Source: Catenaria anguillulae PL171
Lineage: Eukaryota > Blastocladiomycota > Blastocladiomycetes > Blastocladiales > Catenariaceae
NCBI GenBank assembly: GCA_002102555.1
Contig: MCFL01000154.1
Location: 1 to 57,422, forward strand
Direction: 5' to 3'
DNA: 57,422 bases
The notes beneath the pieces were generated by a model. That model did no database searches. It worked only from the letters and a program-made list of their open reading frames with translations, and was not told where the DNA came from. Within the stretch, counting starts at the first letter, position 1. Every line of letters starts with the position of its first letter. Below, in pieces: positions 29,896 through 41,900 of the stretch. A program made the translations under genes and the position numbers.

Positions 29896-31950
29896 ATGAC
29901 CAATCCGCCAACGCTGCTGACCGCCATCCTGGCCGAACTCGTCATCATCCACGCCATCCGATCCGTCGACACCATCTACCCGGATACAGATGCCATTCCT
30001 ATCCACACACTCATGCTCGTGCTGCCCCCAGACACGTCCGTCTCCGCCACCGACGTGACCCGTGCGGCCCTCACCCAACTGTGGTGGATCACGACCGACC
30101 TGGCCTCCCAAACCGCCAACGTGCGCCTGCTCGACTTGCTCTTTGCTCAGCGGCATTGGCGTCCGCTCGTGTACACTGCGGCGCGCGGGTTGCGTCCGGC
30201 TGTCGAACAGTGCTCCCTGGATGTGGTGCAATGGTGGTATGCCAAGCGAGCAGAGCGGCAAATGTGGTTTGCAGATGTCAAGCGCGAGTGGATCGTCGAC
30301 TTGGTGGGTTCATCCTCGGTGGATCGAGCGGGTGTGCTGCGCATGTTTAAGTGGTATTCCGAGCAAGTTGTCTCTGCGGCTGGCCGCAATGTGGTGCACG
30401 ACGAGGCGCTATTCGCGCATGCAATTGTCTGTGCGTGCAAGCATCGAGATCGGGCATTACTCGAGTACCTGGAAAGCGTATGGGGATCCGCCATGGAGCT
30501 GCAGGCAAATCAAAACTGGACATGGTCAGCGGTGAATGCAGCAGCAGTCAACCAAGACCTCGAGTCGGTCGAGTGGATCTTGAGCCGAATTGGATCAACC
30601 GGAGCACAAGCGTGTAACAAGCGCTTGATTCAAGAACTGACCAGGGGGGTTTTTGCGTCTGGTTCGCTTGAAATGGTGCACTGGCTGCGGACAACAACGC
30701 TCGTGTTCCCCGTGACGGGCGGCACGAGGTTGGCGGGCGAGATTGATTTGAATGATGCCGTCAACGGTGCGAGCACCGGTGGGCACTTGCATCTGATTCG
30801 GTGGGCGATTCAAGAGCAGAATTTGGTCAAGCTGGATCCAGCCACTGGCAAGATTCCAAGGTACTTGACGATAATTGTGGATTTGGATCAAGTCGTCAAG
30901 GAAATGAACCCAGGATTTGTGGCAGTCTTGGAATGGTGGACGACAGCTGAGAACGCTGCTCGCTTTGGGATCCAAGTCACGGGCACAATGGCCAGCTGGA
31001 CTGTTCGGCAGCCGCTCTTGCAAGGCAATGTTGCATTTGCAGAATGGTGGCTCGTTCAATCGTCCGTCTTTCACGAGTACACCAACGTAGAAATGGTGGC
31101 CGACGCTGCGGTAGGTGGAAATGTACAGATGCTGGACTTGCTCTATCACAAGGCCGGCAGCGCCTTTCGATACCACTATAATGAGCCCGAAATCGTCAAC
31201 CTGATGACGGAGCACGGCCAGATCAAAGCATTGGAATGGTGGAAAGCCAATGTCAAATCGCCGTCGCTCATGAGCTGCTTTCACCCAATGTCGCTCGCCA
31301 AGGCCGGACACAATGGGCATGTTGACGTGCTGGATTGGTGGAAGAAACAATACGACCGACTTGGGCAACCGCTTCCGCTCATGCTTCCCGAAGTGCTGCA
31401 GCATCCGTCAACCATGGGTAAATTGGACGTGCTGGATTGGTGGAAGGCAAATGTGCCCGACGCCGTTGAGCAAATTGACCGGCTGTGGCAAGACATGAGC
31501 CCACGGGTCACAAAATGGTGGCTCAGGCACGGCAAAGCAGTCCGAACCGCTGGTGCAGACAAGAGCTGGATTCTTCATGCTGCGCTCCATGGGAATCCAA
31601 TCATGCTGGCCTTGGCATTTGATGCAAATGGCGTCGGCCCCGGCATTCCCCGAGATGCGGTCCATGTTGACCTGGTGGTGCGCACGGCCTGTGCGCACGG
31701 ACATGCCAATGTGCTTGAATGGCTCGCTCAACACTCTGGTCTGCCGTTTTCGTTTGGCACGGCGGCTGTTTTCGTTGCCGCACTTGCACCATTGGTCGAC
31801 GCGTCGTGGAATGTCCTCGAGTGGTGGGCGGGGAGGGTCAAGGCGGGCGACAAGCGGTGCATGGTAAACATGAAGGAATTGGAGAGAAAGTTTCAGCTCG
31901 TACCAAAAGGGGTTGAGGTCTGGCCGCAGCTATTGAAATACCTCAAGTAG
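29896..31950 (+). CDS. VLEWW-repeat (degenerate ankyrin) protein 3
   Basis: An intact intronless protein of 684 residues. The N-terminal module reads AELVIIHAIRSVDTIYP, then IHTLMLVLPPDTSVSATDVT and RAALTQLWWITTDLAS. Repeats include SLDVVQWWYAKRAERQMWF, FASGSLEMVHWLR, GGHLHLIRWAIQEQNLV, GHVDVLDWWKKQYDRLG, GKLDVLDWWKANVPDAV and HGHANVLEWLAQHSGLPF. The family insert KLDPATGKIP lies at ~residue 315. The C-terminus VWPQLLKYLK parallels VWPRLMKYFD of gene 2. It is more distant from genes 1 and 2 than the pseudogenes are from gene 2. It faces a decayed family member at 33590-35060, with one unrelated gene between them. A binding scaffold in the cytosol is inferred; there is no catalytic or membrane feature. 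Confidence 0.85.
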   Translation: MTNPPTLLTAILAELVIIHAIRSVDTIYPDTDAIPIHTLMLVLPPDTSVSATDVTRAALTQLWWITTDLASQTANVRLLDLLFAQRHWRPLVYTAARGLRPAVEQCSLDVVQWWYAKRAERQMWFADVKREWIVDLVGSSSVDRAGVLRMFKWYSEQVVSAAGRNVVHDEALFAHAIVCACKHRDRALLEYLESVWGSAMELQANQNWTWSAVNAAAVNQDLESVEWILSRIGSTGAQACNKRLIQELTRGVFASGSLEMVHWLRTTTLVFPVTGGTRLAGEIDLNDAVNGASTGGHLHLIRWAIQEQNLVKLDPATGKIPRYLTIIVDLDQVVKEMNPGFVAVLEWWTTAENAARFGIQVTGTMASWTVRQPLLQGNVAFAEWWLVQSSVFHEYTNVEMVADAAVGGNVQMLDLLYHKAGSAFRYHYNEPEIVNLMTEHGQIKALEWWKANVKSPSLMSCFHPMSLAKAGHNGHVDVLDWWKKQYDRLGQPLPLMLPEVLQHPSTMGKLDVLDWWKANVPDAVEQIDRLWQDMSPRVTKWWLRHGKAVRTAGADKSWILHAALHGNPIMLALAFDANGVGPGIPRDAVHVDLVVRTACAHGHANVLEWLAQHSGLPFSFGTAAVFVAALAPLVDASWNVLEWWAGRVKAGDKRCMVNMKELERKFQLVPKGVEVWPQLLKYLK

Positions 31951-32222
31951 AGTGGCTATGGATATTGTCGTCTCCACTGGCAACAGAAGGTTGATTGTAC
32001 GTACTATCTCACGGGAAAGAATACAGTGTACTCTCCAAGGAAACATTATGAGCCGGGAACGGGCTTGCTGCTCTCTCTGCTGCCCGTGGCTGACCATGGA
32101 CGTTGGCCACCGTGACTGGCATTTGTGAGCCGACAGCCCATGGATGAGAAACACGCAACGCGCCACAAACCTAAACCTAGGCCTGTCAACGAATGCATGG
32201 TTGCAATGCAAAGAATACCGCC

Positions 32223-33416
32223 ATGAGCACACTCTCCGCAATTGCGCCCACTGGCGCCGTCCCCAACCTCACGGCGCTGCCGCTTTCGCCGCTGGTCTTT
32301 CGACTTCTTGCCGCCAAGCGCCGCGTCTCGCAGACCGATGCTCGCCTTGCCGAAAAGGAACTCGCGGGCCCGCCAAGCTCGTCGGCCGAACTAGCTCGCT
32401 TGCGCACAATGCACGAGGACGTGCGAATGGCAAAAGACGATTTGGCCGCCATCCATGCCACGCTTCAAATGTCGTCATCGAGCGCCATTAGCAACGGTGG
32501 CGGACCCAGAACGTGGATCGACATTGCCGCGGCAGACATTGGTGCTGTTGCGAGTGCATTGGCTGCCCTCGAGGCCCATGTGTGGAGTGCCAGCGGTGCT
32601 GTCGCCCAACTCCAAGATGCCGCCATGTCGCTCAGGAGCAAGGCCTCGGGCAAAACCGTGCCAATCGCCGATCCTGTCAACACGAGCCGAGGATTGCCGG
32701 CAAGCTTCATTCGCGCCATCCTCTCGGTTACTGCTGCTTCGAGCAGCAACCATCATCATCAGCAGCATCCAATCGGTCAATGGCACGCGTGGGTGGATCA
32801 TCAGCTCCGTATGGTGGTAACTCAAATGGGACCAGCGCGCTTTTCGCAATGGGGTGGCAAACTGCTGTCCGTGCTGCTTGGCGTGTCCTCTTTAACTGCT
32901 GCTGAATCGTCTGCCTCGATGCCGCAAATTGCACTCGTTCCAGGAACCCTTGTCCACGCTCTCACCCAACACCTTGATTCCAATCCTGATCCATCCTTCC
33001 CGGCCAACAAGCGGAAGCCGCTCCCAGCCCTGTCATCGTGCTCAAAGCCCTTCCTTCCCTCCTATCAATCTCTCATTGACCTCGCTGCCATGCTGTGCGA
33101 CTATGCGCTGGCCGACGTGTCCTCTGCTCAGCCATTGGATCGCATTCCCTTTTCCGAGCCCGGGATTCTTCGGCTTGTGGACCATGCAACCGCCAATGCG
33201 ACCGACGCGTGGATTCAAACCCTGGCGCGCATGCAAGTTCCAACCGACCCTGCTCAATGGGGACTGTGGCCAATCGACCCACCTACGGGAGCAGGCATCG
33301 GCGTGGCGCACAATGGTGGCGAGGACGGGATTGCGATCAAGGAGGCCATGTGGTTGCCCGTGGTCAAGGCCAAAGTGGCTCATGAATTGTTGATGTGTCC
33401 TCTTCTTCCATTGTGA
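32223..33416 (+). CDS. Orphan 397-residue protein, unknown
   Basis: A single long open frame with protein-like composition; no family recognised. ATG 32223 (MSTLSAIAPTG) has a good context (ACCGCCATGA); an ATG at 32193 is in frame and adds ten residues. Residues ~30-75 are charged and helical (AKRRVSQTDARLAEKELAG, RTMHEDVRMAKDDLAAIHAT). A second helical part has alternating Ala/Leu (DIGAVASALAALEAHVWSAS). A His-rich patch (NHHHQQH) comes mid-protein, and there are helical segments near the end. No signal peptide or membrane helix is evident. It is the only gene between the convergent VLEWW gene 3 and the VLEWW pseudogene. The alternative is a fragment of a fast-evolving family. Confidence 0.6.
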   Translation: MSTLSAIAPTGAVPNLTALPLSPLVFRLLAAKRRVSQTDARLAEKELAGPPSSSAELARLRTMHEDVRMAKDDLAAIHATLQMSSSSAISNGGGPRTWIDIAAADIGAVASALAALEAHVWSASGAVAQLQDAAMSLRSKASGKTVPIADPVNTSRGLPASFIRAILSVTAASSSNHHHQQHPIGQWHAWVDHQLRMVVTQMGPARFSQWGGKLLSVLLGVSSLTAAESSASMPQIALVPGTLVHALTQHLDSNPDPSFPANKRKPLPALSSCSKPFLPSYQSLIDLAAMLCDYALADVSSAQPLDRIPFSEPGILRLVDHATANATDAWIQTLARMQVPTDPAQWGLWPIDPPTGAGIGVAHNGGEDGIAIKEAMWLPVVKAKVAHELLMCPLLPL

Positions 33417-33589
33417 TTGATTGCACAATGATTCTATACACATTGGCATCACCCACTTACAGTTCAACTCAGTCCATGTCATCATCCTGGAATCCTCCTA
33501 CTCCTCATCGTCGTTCCTATCCAATGCGACCGTATCCTGCACACTGGATTCAACGGCAAATGCCTGTAGCAGCAACATGGGACACTTTG

Positions 33590-35060
33590 CCGCCTCAAGC
33601 ACAATCGGATGCAGCAGGATGCAGCGGCTTCCAGTGGTCGTGCTTGGCAGCCCCGGCGTCCCAACTCGACCACATCCACCTTGAATCGCGGGTCGCCACC
33701 CCTGCGCCCACCAATTCACCACATACCACTGCATCGCAGCGATAAATTCCAACACGCCCACGTTGCCACGCTCGCTCGCAATGCCAATGAGCATTCTCAT
33801 GGTCGCCGTGTTCAATTTCGTGGTGCCTCGGCGCAAGTGCCAATCCCGCAACACTGCGTGTCCATGATTGATGGCTTACATCAACCATGACGGATCCGAC
33901 GCGGCAATGCCCTTGGCGTGCACTACCCACCACCGTACAACGCACAGGGTCGCCGCAAACATGATTTCTTGATTGCCCGCCATCACGCCCGGGACATGCT
34001 CTCGCCACCAGTCGAGCGTGTCAATGCGATCTTCGATGCACGCCTCATACAAGACGTTTTCGGCCGAGTCCATGGTCCGACAAGGGATTCTTCTTCTTGG
34101 TTGGCCTTGCACCTGCCACGTCCTCTTTGATCTTGTCCATCCAAAAGGCCACCGTGTGCGTGTGCACGCCAGCACCAGCAACCGTCAGCATCACCTCGGC
34201 CTGGTATGCCTCAAGGTCTCGCACCACAAGCTGCAGTACTCGCTTGCCCGCTTATCTCACCACTGGTGCGCATGCAAATGGCTCAACTCGGACATGGTGC
34301 GCACCGCCTCGGTGTTTGTCGCAAATGAATGTCAAACCACTTGTCGTTGGCCAACAGGTCGAGCGTCTCGATGCTTCCGCCCTAGGCGGCAGCCACAATG
34401 ATTTGCTGGAAATCTTGCTGGTCAAATAAATTGCGCGTGAGCTGCACGGGCTGGGCGAGCCACCAGCGCACAAATGCGGCGCTGTTTGGTCCGCGGACCG
34501 CGGGTAGAAGATGCTGGACTTTGGCGCGCCAGTCCGCAAACCCGCCACTAGCAAGCTACTTGACGTTGGCGGCAAACTCTTGAGCATGCCGAATGCAGTT
34601 GCCACCGTCCTTGTTGGACCTCGGAGCTGTACCCTCATGCAACAAGCCCGGGTGCCCCGTCATGACCTGACCCACATTTCCAATGAAGACATCGGCAAAC
34701 CACATGAGCCCCTGGTCCCGCTTCGAGTACCACCATTCCAAGACGTCAACGTGGCAGTGGAACAGTGCATCACGCAGGCCACGCTCCGTGTACGTGAGCG
34801 GGCGCCAGGAGCGTTGGACAATGAGCAGGTCGAGCAGCCGCAGGTTGCCGTTTCTGCTTGCGGTATCGGTCGCGATCTACCAGAGCTGGGTCAGGGCCGC
34901 ACTGGTCACGCGGGTGCAGAGAATAAAGGGTCGCTGGGAAGCATGGTCAAGAGTGTGTGGACCGGGGCGGCATCCTTGTCGGGGTTGATGGTTTCGACAC
35001 AACGGATAGCGTGTACGAGGATGAGCTCAACGAGCGGCGAGGAGAGCGTTGGGGGTTGCC
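33590..35060 (-). pseudogene. Decayed VLEWW-repeat gene
   Basis: The minus strand keeps family segments in several frames: ELILVHAIRCVETINPDKD, PVHTLLTMLP, SAALTQLW followed by a TAG where the family has Trp, ASRNGNLRLLDLLIVQRSW and HVDVLEWWYSKRDQGLMWFA. Farther down come RIDTLDWWREHVPG, VGVLEFIAAM, VVNWWAQG and, near 33600, a match to the family end (RDSRFKVDVVELGRR). At least four frame changes and one in-frame stop lie in about 1.5 kb, and part of the middle is missing. N-terminal residues resemble gene 3 (HAIR, ALTQLWWIATD) more than gene 2, which suits an old inverted duplicate of gene 3. Confidence 0.8.
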
Positions 35061-35482
35061 GGCTTCTTGCGCAGCTGTGTGGCAAGCGGGCGGGCCGCGG
35101 ACGGTGGAAATGCTGCCGGTTTCTTGGAAGATTTTCGATTCTTCATGGTGACAACTATCGACAACTTGTCCGGTTCAAGTGGGTGCCGTGCAAATGCAAG
35201 GGTGTCGCAAACTAAACTCTGCTCTCCTTGTTTTGCGCAAGCAGACGCGTATCTTGACCAAGTGCGGACAGCACAGAAGAAGGCGGGCAAAGTCTGTGCC
35301 AAATCCTCAGATTGTGACCCCCATTCACATGCCCGCCAGCGCCATTCAAAGTCCGCACGCACTTCCGCACAGGCCCGACCCAGACCTGAATGAATGCATC
35401 AAGACCATCCAGTACAACTCACTCATGGAACTGAATGCATTGACATCCTTGGTCTTGAAAGTAAACGCATCCATCTCGATTC

Positions 35483-38400
35483 ATGGCTTACTGCGACGCA
35501 CGGCCACCAGCACCGGCCGCACCGCGTGGCTGGACGTGGCGTTCTGTGTTTCTCGCATGGGCTTTTTGCTGCACATGTATTTGGGTTTCGCAAGCTCAAA
35601 ATGTCTTTCGGATGGCTGTCCAGTTACCATATGCAAATGGCTCACGTATGCACAGATTCAGCCAGGTGACTCCATACGCCCGCGCGCCGTGTGTGTGCTG
35701 ACGTTGTTTTGCTGAATGCGCTGTAGCTCACGTCCCGCTCACGCAGCCGATTACCAACATACTCCGGCAGTTTCAGCAAGATCCAACCATCCTGGACTCG
35801 ATCGATTCACGATACAGGTTTGAGCTGATATTCACGCCGTCAGGCACGACTGCGTCCGCCTCTGTTGGCGTGGCCATGGCTTCAGTCATTGAGCGAAACG
35901 TCAGCGCGATCGTGGGCGAGTTCACGTCCACAAATGCTTTGGCAACTGGCATGGCACTTGGCTCGTACTTCAAGACACCAATGTGCAGCGGCTCGGCTGG
36001 GAGCGGGGACTTGTCGGACAAGAGCAATTACCCATTGACATTCCGAACTCTGCCCGTACGCTGTTCTGTTGGACGCCGTTTACAGGTCGAGATTGACACG
36101 ATCAGGGTGATATTCTTGACAGGAATCAACGTGGTTTGGAGTCACCTTTGCGGTATTCATTCAGCAAATGGGTTGGCGAAACGCTGTTGCTTTCTACTCA
36201 AACGATGCGTTGGGGCAAAGCTGTACGCCCGACTGTTACATGGCCTTATCATGTTCGGATGTTTCATGACATTGTTCATTCCCGTCTTCGATTACAGTGG
36301 CCGCCGCTTTCCGCATTGCGGGCCGTGCCAAGAATCTCAACATCCTCTTTGTGCCTTTCGATCCGGCTGCGACCGACTTGACTGCTCAGTTTTCCCAGAT
36401 CGCAAATAGCTACATCAGAATCATTGTCTTTCTCACGACTGTTGATGTCGGTCAACCTGTCCTTATTCAGGCAAAGTACGTCATCGTTGATCTTCGCAAG
36501 GAACTGCCTCGTGACTTGAAGGAATGACTGACCATCCTGCTTGCGTGAATTCGGATGGCAGGGACTATGGGCTCGTCGGACCCGATTTTGTTTGGGTACA
36601 TTGGTCTTCTCTCGGGCGCAAAGGCTGCATGGCAAACTGACGTGGGAAACGCACACATAGATGGGAACAATGTCATTCAACATCATTGTCTCGCGAAACT
36701 CGGACCCCGCGTTGCGCGCTCGAGCAAGTGCCGCCTCAAATGGCCTCTTCTTCATCGATCGCAGCATTCAATCAACGCCAGCCATGATCCAAATGGAATC
36801 GAGTTGGGCTCAGCAATATCCCAACACCAGCATTGCCCTTTATTCGCACGAGTTTTACGAGTGCGTCGACCATCCTTTCCGATTTGCCGTCCCTTAAAGT
36901 CTCGAAAAACCTGACGCTTCATGATCCTTACAATTGACGATAGTTGTACCCTCGCACTTGCTCGTGGTTTGGTTCGGGTACGGCCACATTTTCCGGAACT
37001 GTAAAAGCATTCATCCAAGCAGAAATTGACAATTGTGAAAACATCAGTTGGCAAACCAAGTTGGCTATAACAATGTCATCACCCGCAACTATTCCCTCTC
37101 CGGGGTCCTTCCCTTGTTTCTTCAGCCATTTGACGGAGCGTCTGGTCGCGTTGAATTCGACGCAAACGGCAATCGTTTCCGCATGGCTGGCCTTGTCAAT
37201 AACATTGTCGATGGAGTCATCACGCCAGCGTACCGCGTTCTTCCCAATGAGACTCTTGAGGCGCTTCAGGGGCCGAAATTCTTTGCCAACGACGGAAAAG
37301 TCCCAAGGGACAAGCCACTCCAAATGGCCATGTTCCTCACTTGGAGCGAGGTTGGGCCACAGCTCTACGCGGCTTTCATGGCAGTCATTCTTCTTGCCTT
37401 TGTGGGCTCTGCCATCTACGTCGCTAAGCACCGCAAGAAACCTGCCATCAAGTCCTTGTCATGGACATTTTTGCTTTTCATGGATGTTGGCTGCATTCTC
37501 ATGCTCATTGGCGTGTTCTTGGGGCTCGGGCAGCCGACAAATGCAACGTGCATGGCACAAGTCACGGGATGGACGCTGGGCGGTGGAATTGTGCTCTCAA
37601 GTTGCACAGCCAAAGCATTCCGCATTTACAGAGTGTACGACAATACGTTGCTCAACAAGTCTTGGGGATTCAAGGACAGAGAGTTGGCTCAAGCCGTGTC
37701 TGCTGTATTGATTGTCGAGTCGATTCTCTTGGCCGTCGCCCTCGGATTGGTGCCCATCAACGCGGTCGAGGTATCCACGCCGCTGACCATCAGCTATCGC
37801 TGCAAACTTCCCACAAACTCGAGCATTGGCGGATTCATCGCGGGCTTTACTTTGTTGGGCTTTCTGGTGCTTCTCCTGTTCTCTGTACTCTTCTTTGCTT
37901 ATCGCACTCGACACATCAAATCCGTCTACGGCGAGTCCAGCTGGCTTTTGTACATGTCACAGAACATGGCAGTGATTGGCGGCGCAATGGTTCCATTTCT
38001 CATGTTTGATTTCGGGCAGCAGCAGCGCATGGCCGATTGGGTTGTCATCATTCTGCAGACCTACGTCATGCTCTTCACGTACTGGTCGGTTGTTGGTCGA
38101 ATCGTGCTCATGGCACACTTTGAGGCACCGTACAACCCGTCCATGCAAAACCTGAAGGGTGACGGCACAACCGCAGCTGGATCGCCCTCTGGCATCAAAA
38201 CATTTGCCATTGGAACCAAACCCGCCTCCACCAGCAATGAGAATCCTCAAACGCGGCATGCTGTTGGCATCTTCCCCGTCAAAAAGTGCGGGTCGATTCT
38301 CGCCACTTGGGTCAAGCATCGTGTCACATTGTGCGCTCGCAACGGGTACATGACCATCACACCCGACGCAGAAAAGGCAAAGAGGGGATCCATTCACGAG

Positions 38401-38688
38401 GTGATTCCGTTACAGCCATCGAGCTTCAAGCCGACGGTTCCCGAGCATCCGCTCGTGATTCAGATTTTGGCGCCGCTCCCGTCATCCTCGTCGTGGTTTA
38501 TTCAGTTCCCTGACCAAGAGACATACGATACCTGGTGCATCTATGTTTCCGAGACGAGTGGATCCATGTCATCGCTTCCGACAACATCCGAGGGCGGCGG
38601 AAGCGCTGGTGGTGGTGGCAGTACGGCCGACGCGTCCAATGTCGTTCGCAGCACCAGTGTGATTCGGAAAGGGAGCCGCTTAGGATGA
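35483..38688 (+). CDS. Class C (GABA-B-like) GPCR with C-terminal PH domain, receptor 1
   Basis: An 892-residue receptor from eight exons: 35483-35645, 35727-36055, 36123-36222, 36298-36475, 36562-36595, 36661-36860, 36944-36977, 37048-38688; all introns are GT-AG and 67-85 bp. A signal peptide (SVFLAWAFCCTCIWVSQAQ) precedes a periplasmic-binding-protein-like ligand domain (~40-420): NVFRMAVQLPYANGS, NVSAIVGEFTS, a TPMCSGSAG loop, QQMGWRNAVAFYSNDALGQ, FVPFDPAATDLTAQFSQI. Seven membrane helices follow (~445-710), with the class C Cys (NATCMAQVTGW) at helix 3 and FTYWSVVGRIVLMAHF at helix 7. The tail holds a PH-like domain (~755-865): KKCGSILATWVKHRVTLCAR, GYMTITP, then WFIQFPDQETYDTWCIYVSE with the closing-helix Trp. 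The extreme C-terminus is Gly/Ser-rich. The ligand is unknown; signalling through G proteins is expected from the family. The PH domain is the unusual part. Confidence 0.88.
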
Positions 38689-38988
38689 GTAGCGAGGGTC
38701 GAGCGCCCGGGTCGGGGCAGTCGAGTCACAGAAAACGAATCAGTGTGTTGTGTGGTAGTTTCAATTTTCAGTTGTCTCGTATTCGTGTCATACATGCGAT
38801 ATTGCATTGATCATAGTATGGGTGGCAGCAAGCAGAGTAGCTTGCGGACAAGTGTCTATGATACGACAAACATGACTATGTATCCCCGAAAACTATACAA
38901 GAGAGAAGCGACAAGAAAGACTCGGCAAAGGAAAACACATCCGATGTGAAAAAAAATATTTACAATGACACCAGAAAAGAAACAACAA
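38689..38988. other. Convergent 3' intergenic region
   Basis: About 300 bp between the stop codons of GPCR 1 (+) and VPS13 (-). It must hold both polyadenylation regions. It is AT-richer than the flanking genes; no ORF or repeat of note. Confidence 0.6.
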
Positions 38989-41900
38989 TCACACCCCGCG
39001 AAGGCGCGGGATGTTTGTCTGCAGCCAGGCACGGAATCCATCGAGCGCCTTTGCATCCGTTGCTTCCACCATGCGCGCCTCGCCGTCATATTGTACAATG
39101 CGGAAAAAGTAAATGGGTCGCTGACCTGTCGAGTGAGCAAACAGCTTGGAATCCAGGTGATTGACGTCTGCACACCGAGCGCAAAAGTGTCAGCATCTCG
39201 CAAATGAATGCGTGTGTCAAGTTCATCAACGAAACGAGACGCTAGACGTACTGCGTAGCTTGCAAATCCACTCGGCGTGCATGGATTGGAGGCGGGCAAG
39301 AACGATGCACTTGTCTGTGACAATGACTACATTGTCCTCGAGCTTGGTTTCTGTCAAGATACAACCCCCAACAAGGGATAAGTCAAGTTATACTACTAGG
39401 AATACAAGCTGGAGAATACCGTACCGAAATGCTTGACGTATCGTCCCTTTGCACCCTCAATCTGATGCAACCAGAACTGGCCCAGTGCATCTCGCTCCGA
39501 AAACGGTTGAATCACACCATCATACAGCACACGTGGCAAACGCATGCGCTCCAACTCGTAATACGAATCGTCCAAGACAGTTGTCGTGTTGCGAATGCCC
39601 TCGCTGATTGAGTTGGCGGCATCTGCGAGCCCCAGAACGGGCTTGACCACCAACCCAATCCCGGCTTTGGCCACGCCCTTGAAAAACCCAGAAACACCTT
39701 CTCGAGAAGCACCTTGAATCGGCTGCTGCACAATACCCGTGGCGGCCGAAACCAAATTGGACCCAAGCGAGCGCACCCCGACGGCGACACCCGACAATCC
39801 GTGGCTTGGGCGGTTGCGGCGCCGAGCACGAGCACGGGATTGCTGGAATGAATTGTCCATTGTTGCCGCCGCCAATCCTTTGCCGACCGACGACGAGAAG
39901 CGCGCAAACCCATCTGCAAATCCATACACGGTCTTGCCTACCAGCGCCCCGCCGCCCTTGAGAATACCGAGACCAATGTCCTGTGGCCGCTCCAAGCTCA
40001 TGGCGTACGGCTCAATAAAGAATGACTTGACACCGCTGGAAATGTTGGACCACAGCTGCACCGGATTCCCCAACAAATCGACGGATCCAATCACGCTGTA
40101 CAATTTCCGGATGGCTTGATCGTACACGTGCGACGACAAGGAGTTGACCAGCCCTTCGGGTGTGACCACAAGGTTGTCGAGAATGAGGCCGTCGATAGGC
40201 ACGGGCATGTTGCTGACATTGCCCAAACTGGCCGTCAATACGCCCAGAGGCAAGTGGGTAATGTCCGACGTCTTGGAATCGCCCATGGTAAACGTGACGT
40301 TGATCTTCATTGGATGACAGGCAAAGGTCTCGAAATACAAGAGCCGCGAATGTCCACCAGCGAGCTGCGGCGGCTCATGGCGCAGCCGGACCGCCCATGG
40401 CTTACCCGACGGTGCATTGTCGAGTGGCTTGACAAAGTTGGCAAAGGCCATAATAAAGTCCATGTCGATGGCGACCGAGAGTTCCTGCAAAAGGACGGTA
40501 AAGTGCTTGAAGAATTGGTCGTTGGTCGTTGATTGCGAAAGCGAGAGCTGGAGCAAGTTGCGATCCTTGGCCCCACGGATGATGTCGGCTGGATAAATGG
40601 CGATTTCCTCGTTGGCATCGGGCATTTGATTGTCGACTTGGATCCAATGCAGGTTGAGGTCGAGTGAGCGAGAGAGATCGCCACCCGAGCAAACAACATT
40701 GAGGTTGCGGAGCGAAACGTAGGCAAGCTCGTTGCCCTCGCTGACAATGGACAAGCCCAAATCAAGGTCAAGCGTGAACGACCAGGTGACGACCGACGGT
40801 AAGCTCACGAGCTCAAAGGAAATGTGCGACGCATTGGACGACGAAATGGATGAGCGTTGCTTGGCACGGTAAATCGACCGATCGGGTTGGTACGTGCGGA
40901 CACGAAGCACCCGTACATTGTCCTCGAGCACAACAGCGCATTCGAGCAATCGCGACCGACCGCCAATGGATGCTTCAAACGGTGGTAACGAACCAATCTC
41001 AAACAAGTTGACCACATGCTCTGATGAACCAAAGCGCAACGCAAGCAACTTCTGCGACGTAGGATCATCCCAAGAGTAGTTGATGGATTGGCCGGCGGGC
41101 AGCTGGTACCGCCGCCGTTGCCCAACTTGAGAAATCGTGATCGAATCCGAAATGAGCGACTCGATGCGAAATGGCCACTGCGTGGCGGGTGCGACACGAA
41201 TAAACACAGTGGCTTCGTTCAAGGCCACCGAAACGGCAAGCAACATGTCCTGCACCTGCACCGACGACTCGGATGTGTCACCGCTACTCGACAACGGGTT
41301 GACGCGCAAGAATGTCTCGCCCACTTCGTTCATCTGCAACGGGCTTGACCAATCATACCGACCTTGCGCAGGGCGGCACACGAGCTGTTGCTGGAGCGCT
41401 TGATGGAGCCACAAGATCGGGGACTGCGAGTGGGGATCACATGGTGAGGCCGTGGCGGTATTGACTTGTTTCCAAACCAACGGAATGTCACATGCGTTGA
41501 CAAACACAAACCTTGGCCAGAAAGTGACGAGTTTGGACACGACGGGCGAATCGAGGGGGCCATTGTCGAGCGTCAAGCCAACGTGCAAATACCGTGACCC
41601 GTCCATGCTTCGCAGCACGACGCCAGAAGCACCCGCAATTGCACCGATGCGGAGCATGGACGACTGGTCTGCCCCGCCCACGCGAATGGCAATCTTTTCG
41701 TCCGAGCAGCCATGGATCGCGTCGCGATTGATGTGCAAGTACCCGTTAGTGCGATAGCACTGGACATCCAACGGGAGAGCCAGTTTGTTGCGCAGGACAA
41801 AGGGCAAGTACACGGTCACCTTGCGCACAAGGCCGCCGGGGATGACGTAGTGCGTCCGAAAAGCGAGGCTTGAAGGACCAAATGGAACCATTTGCGTTTC

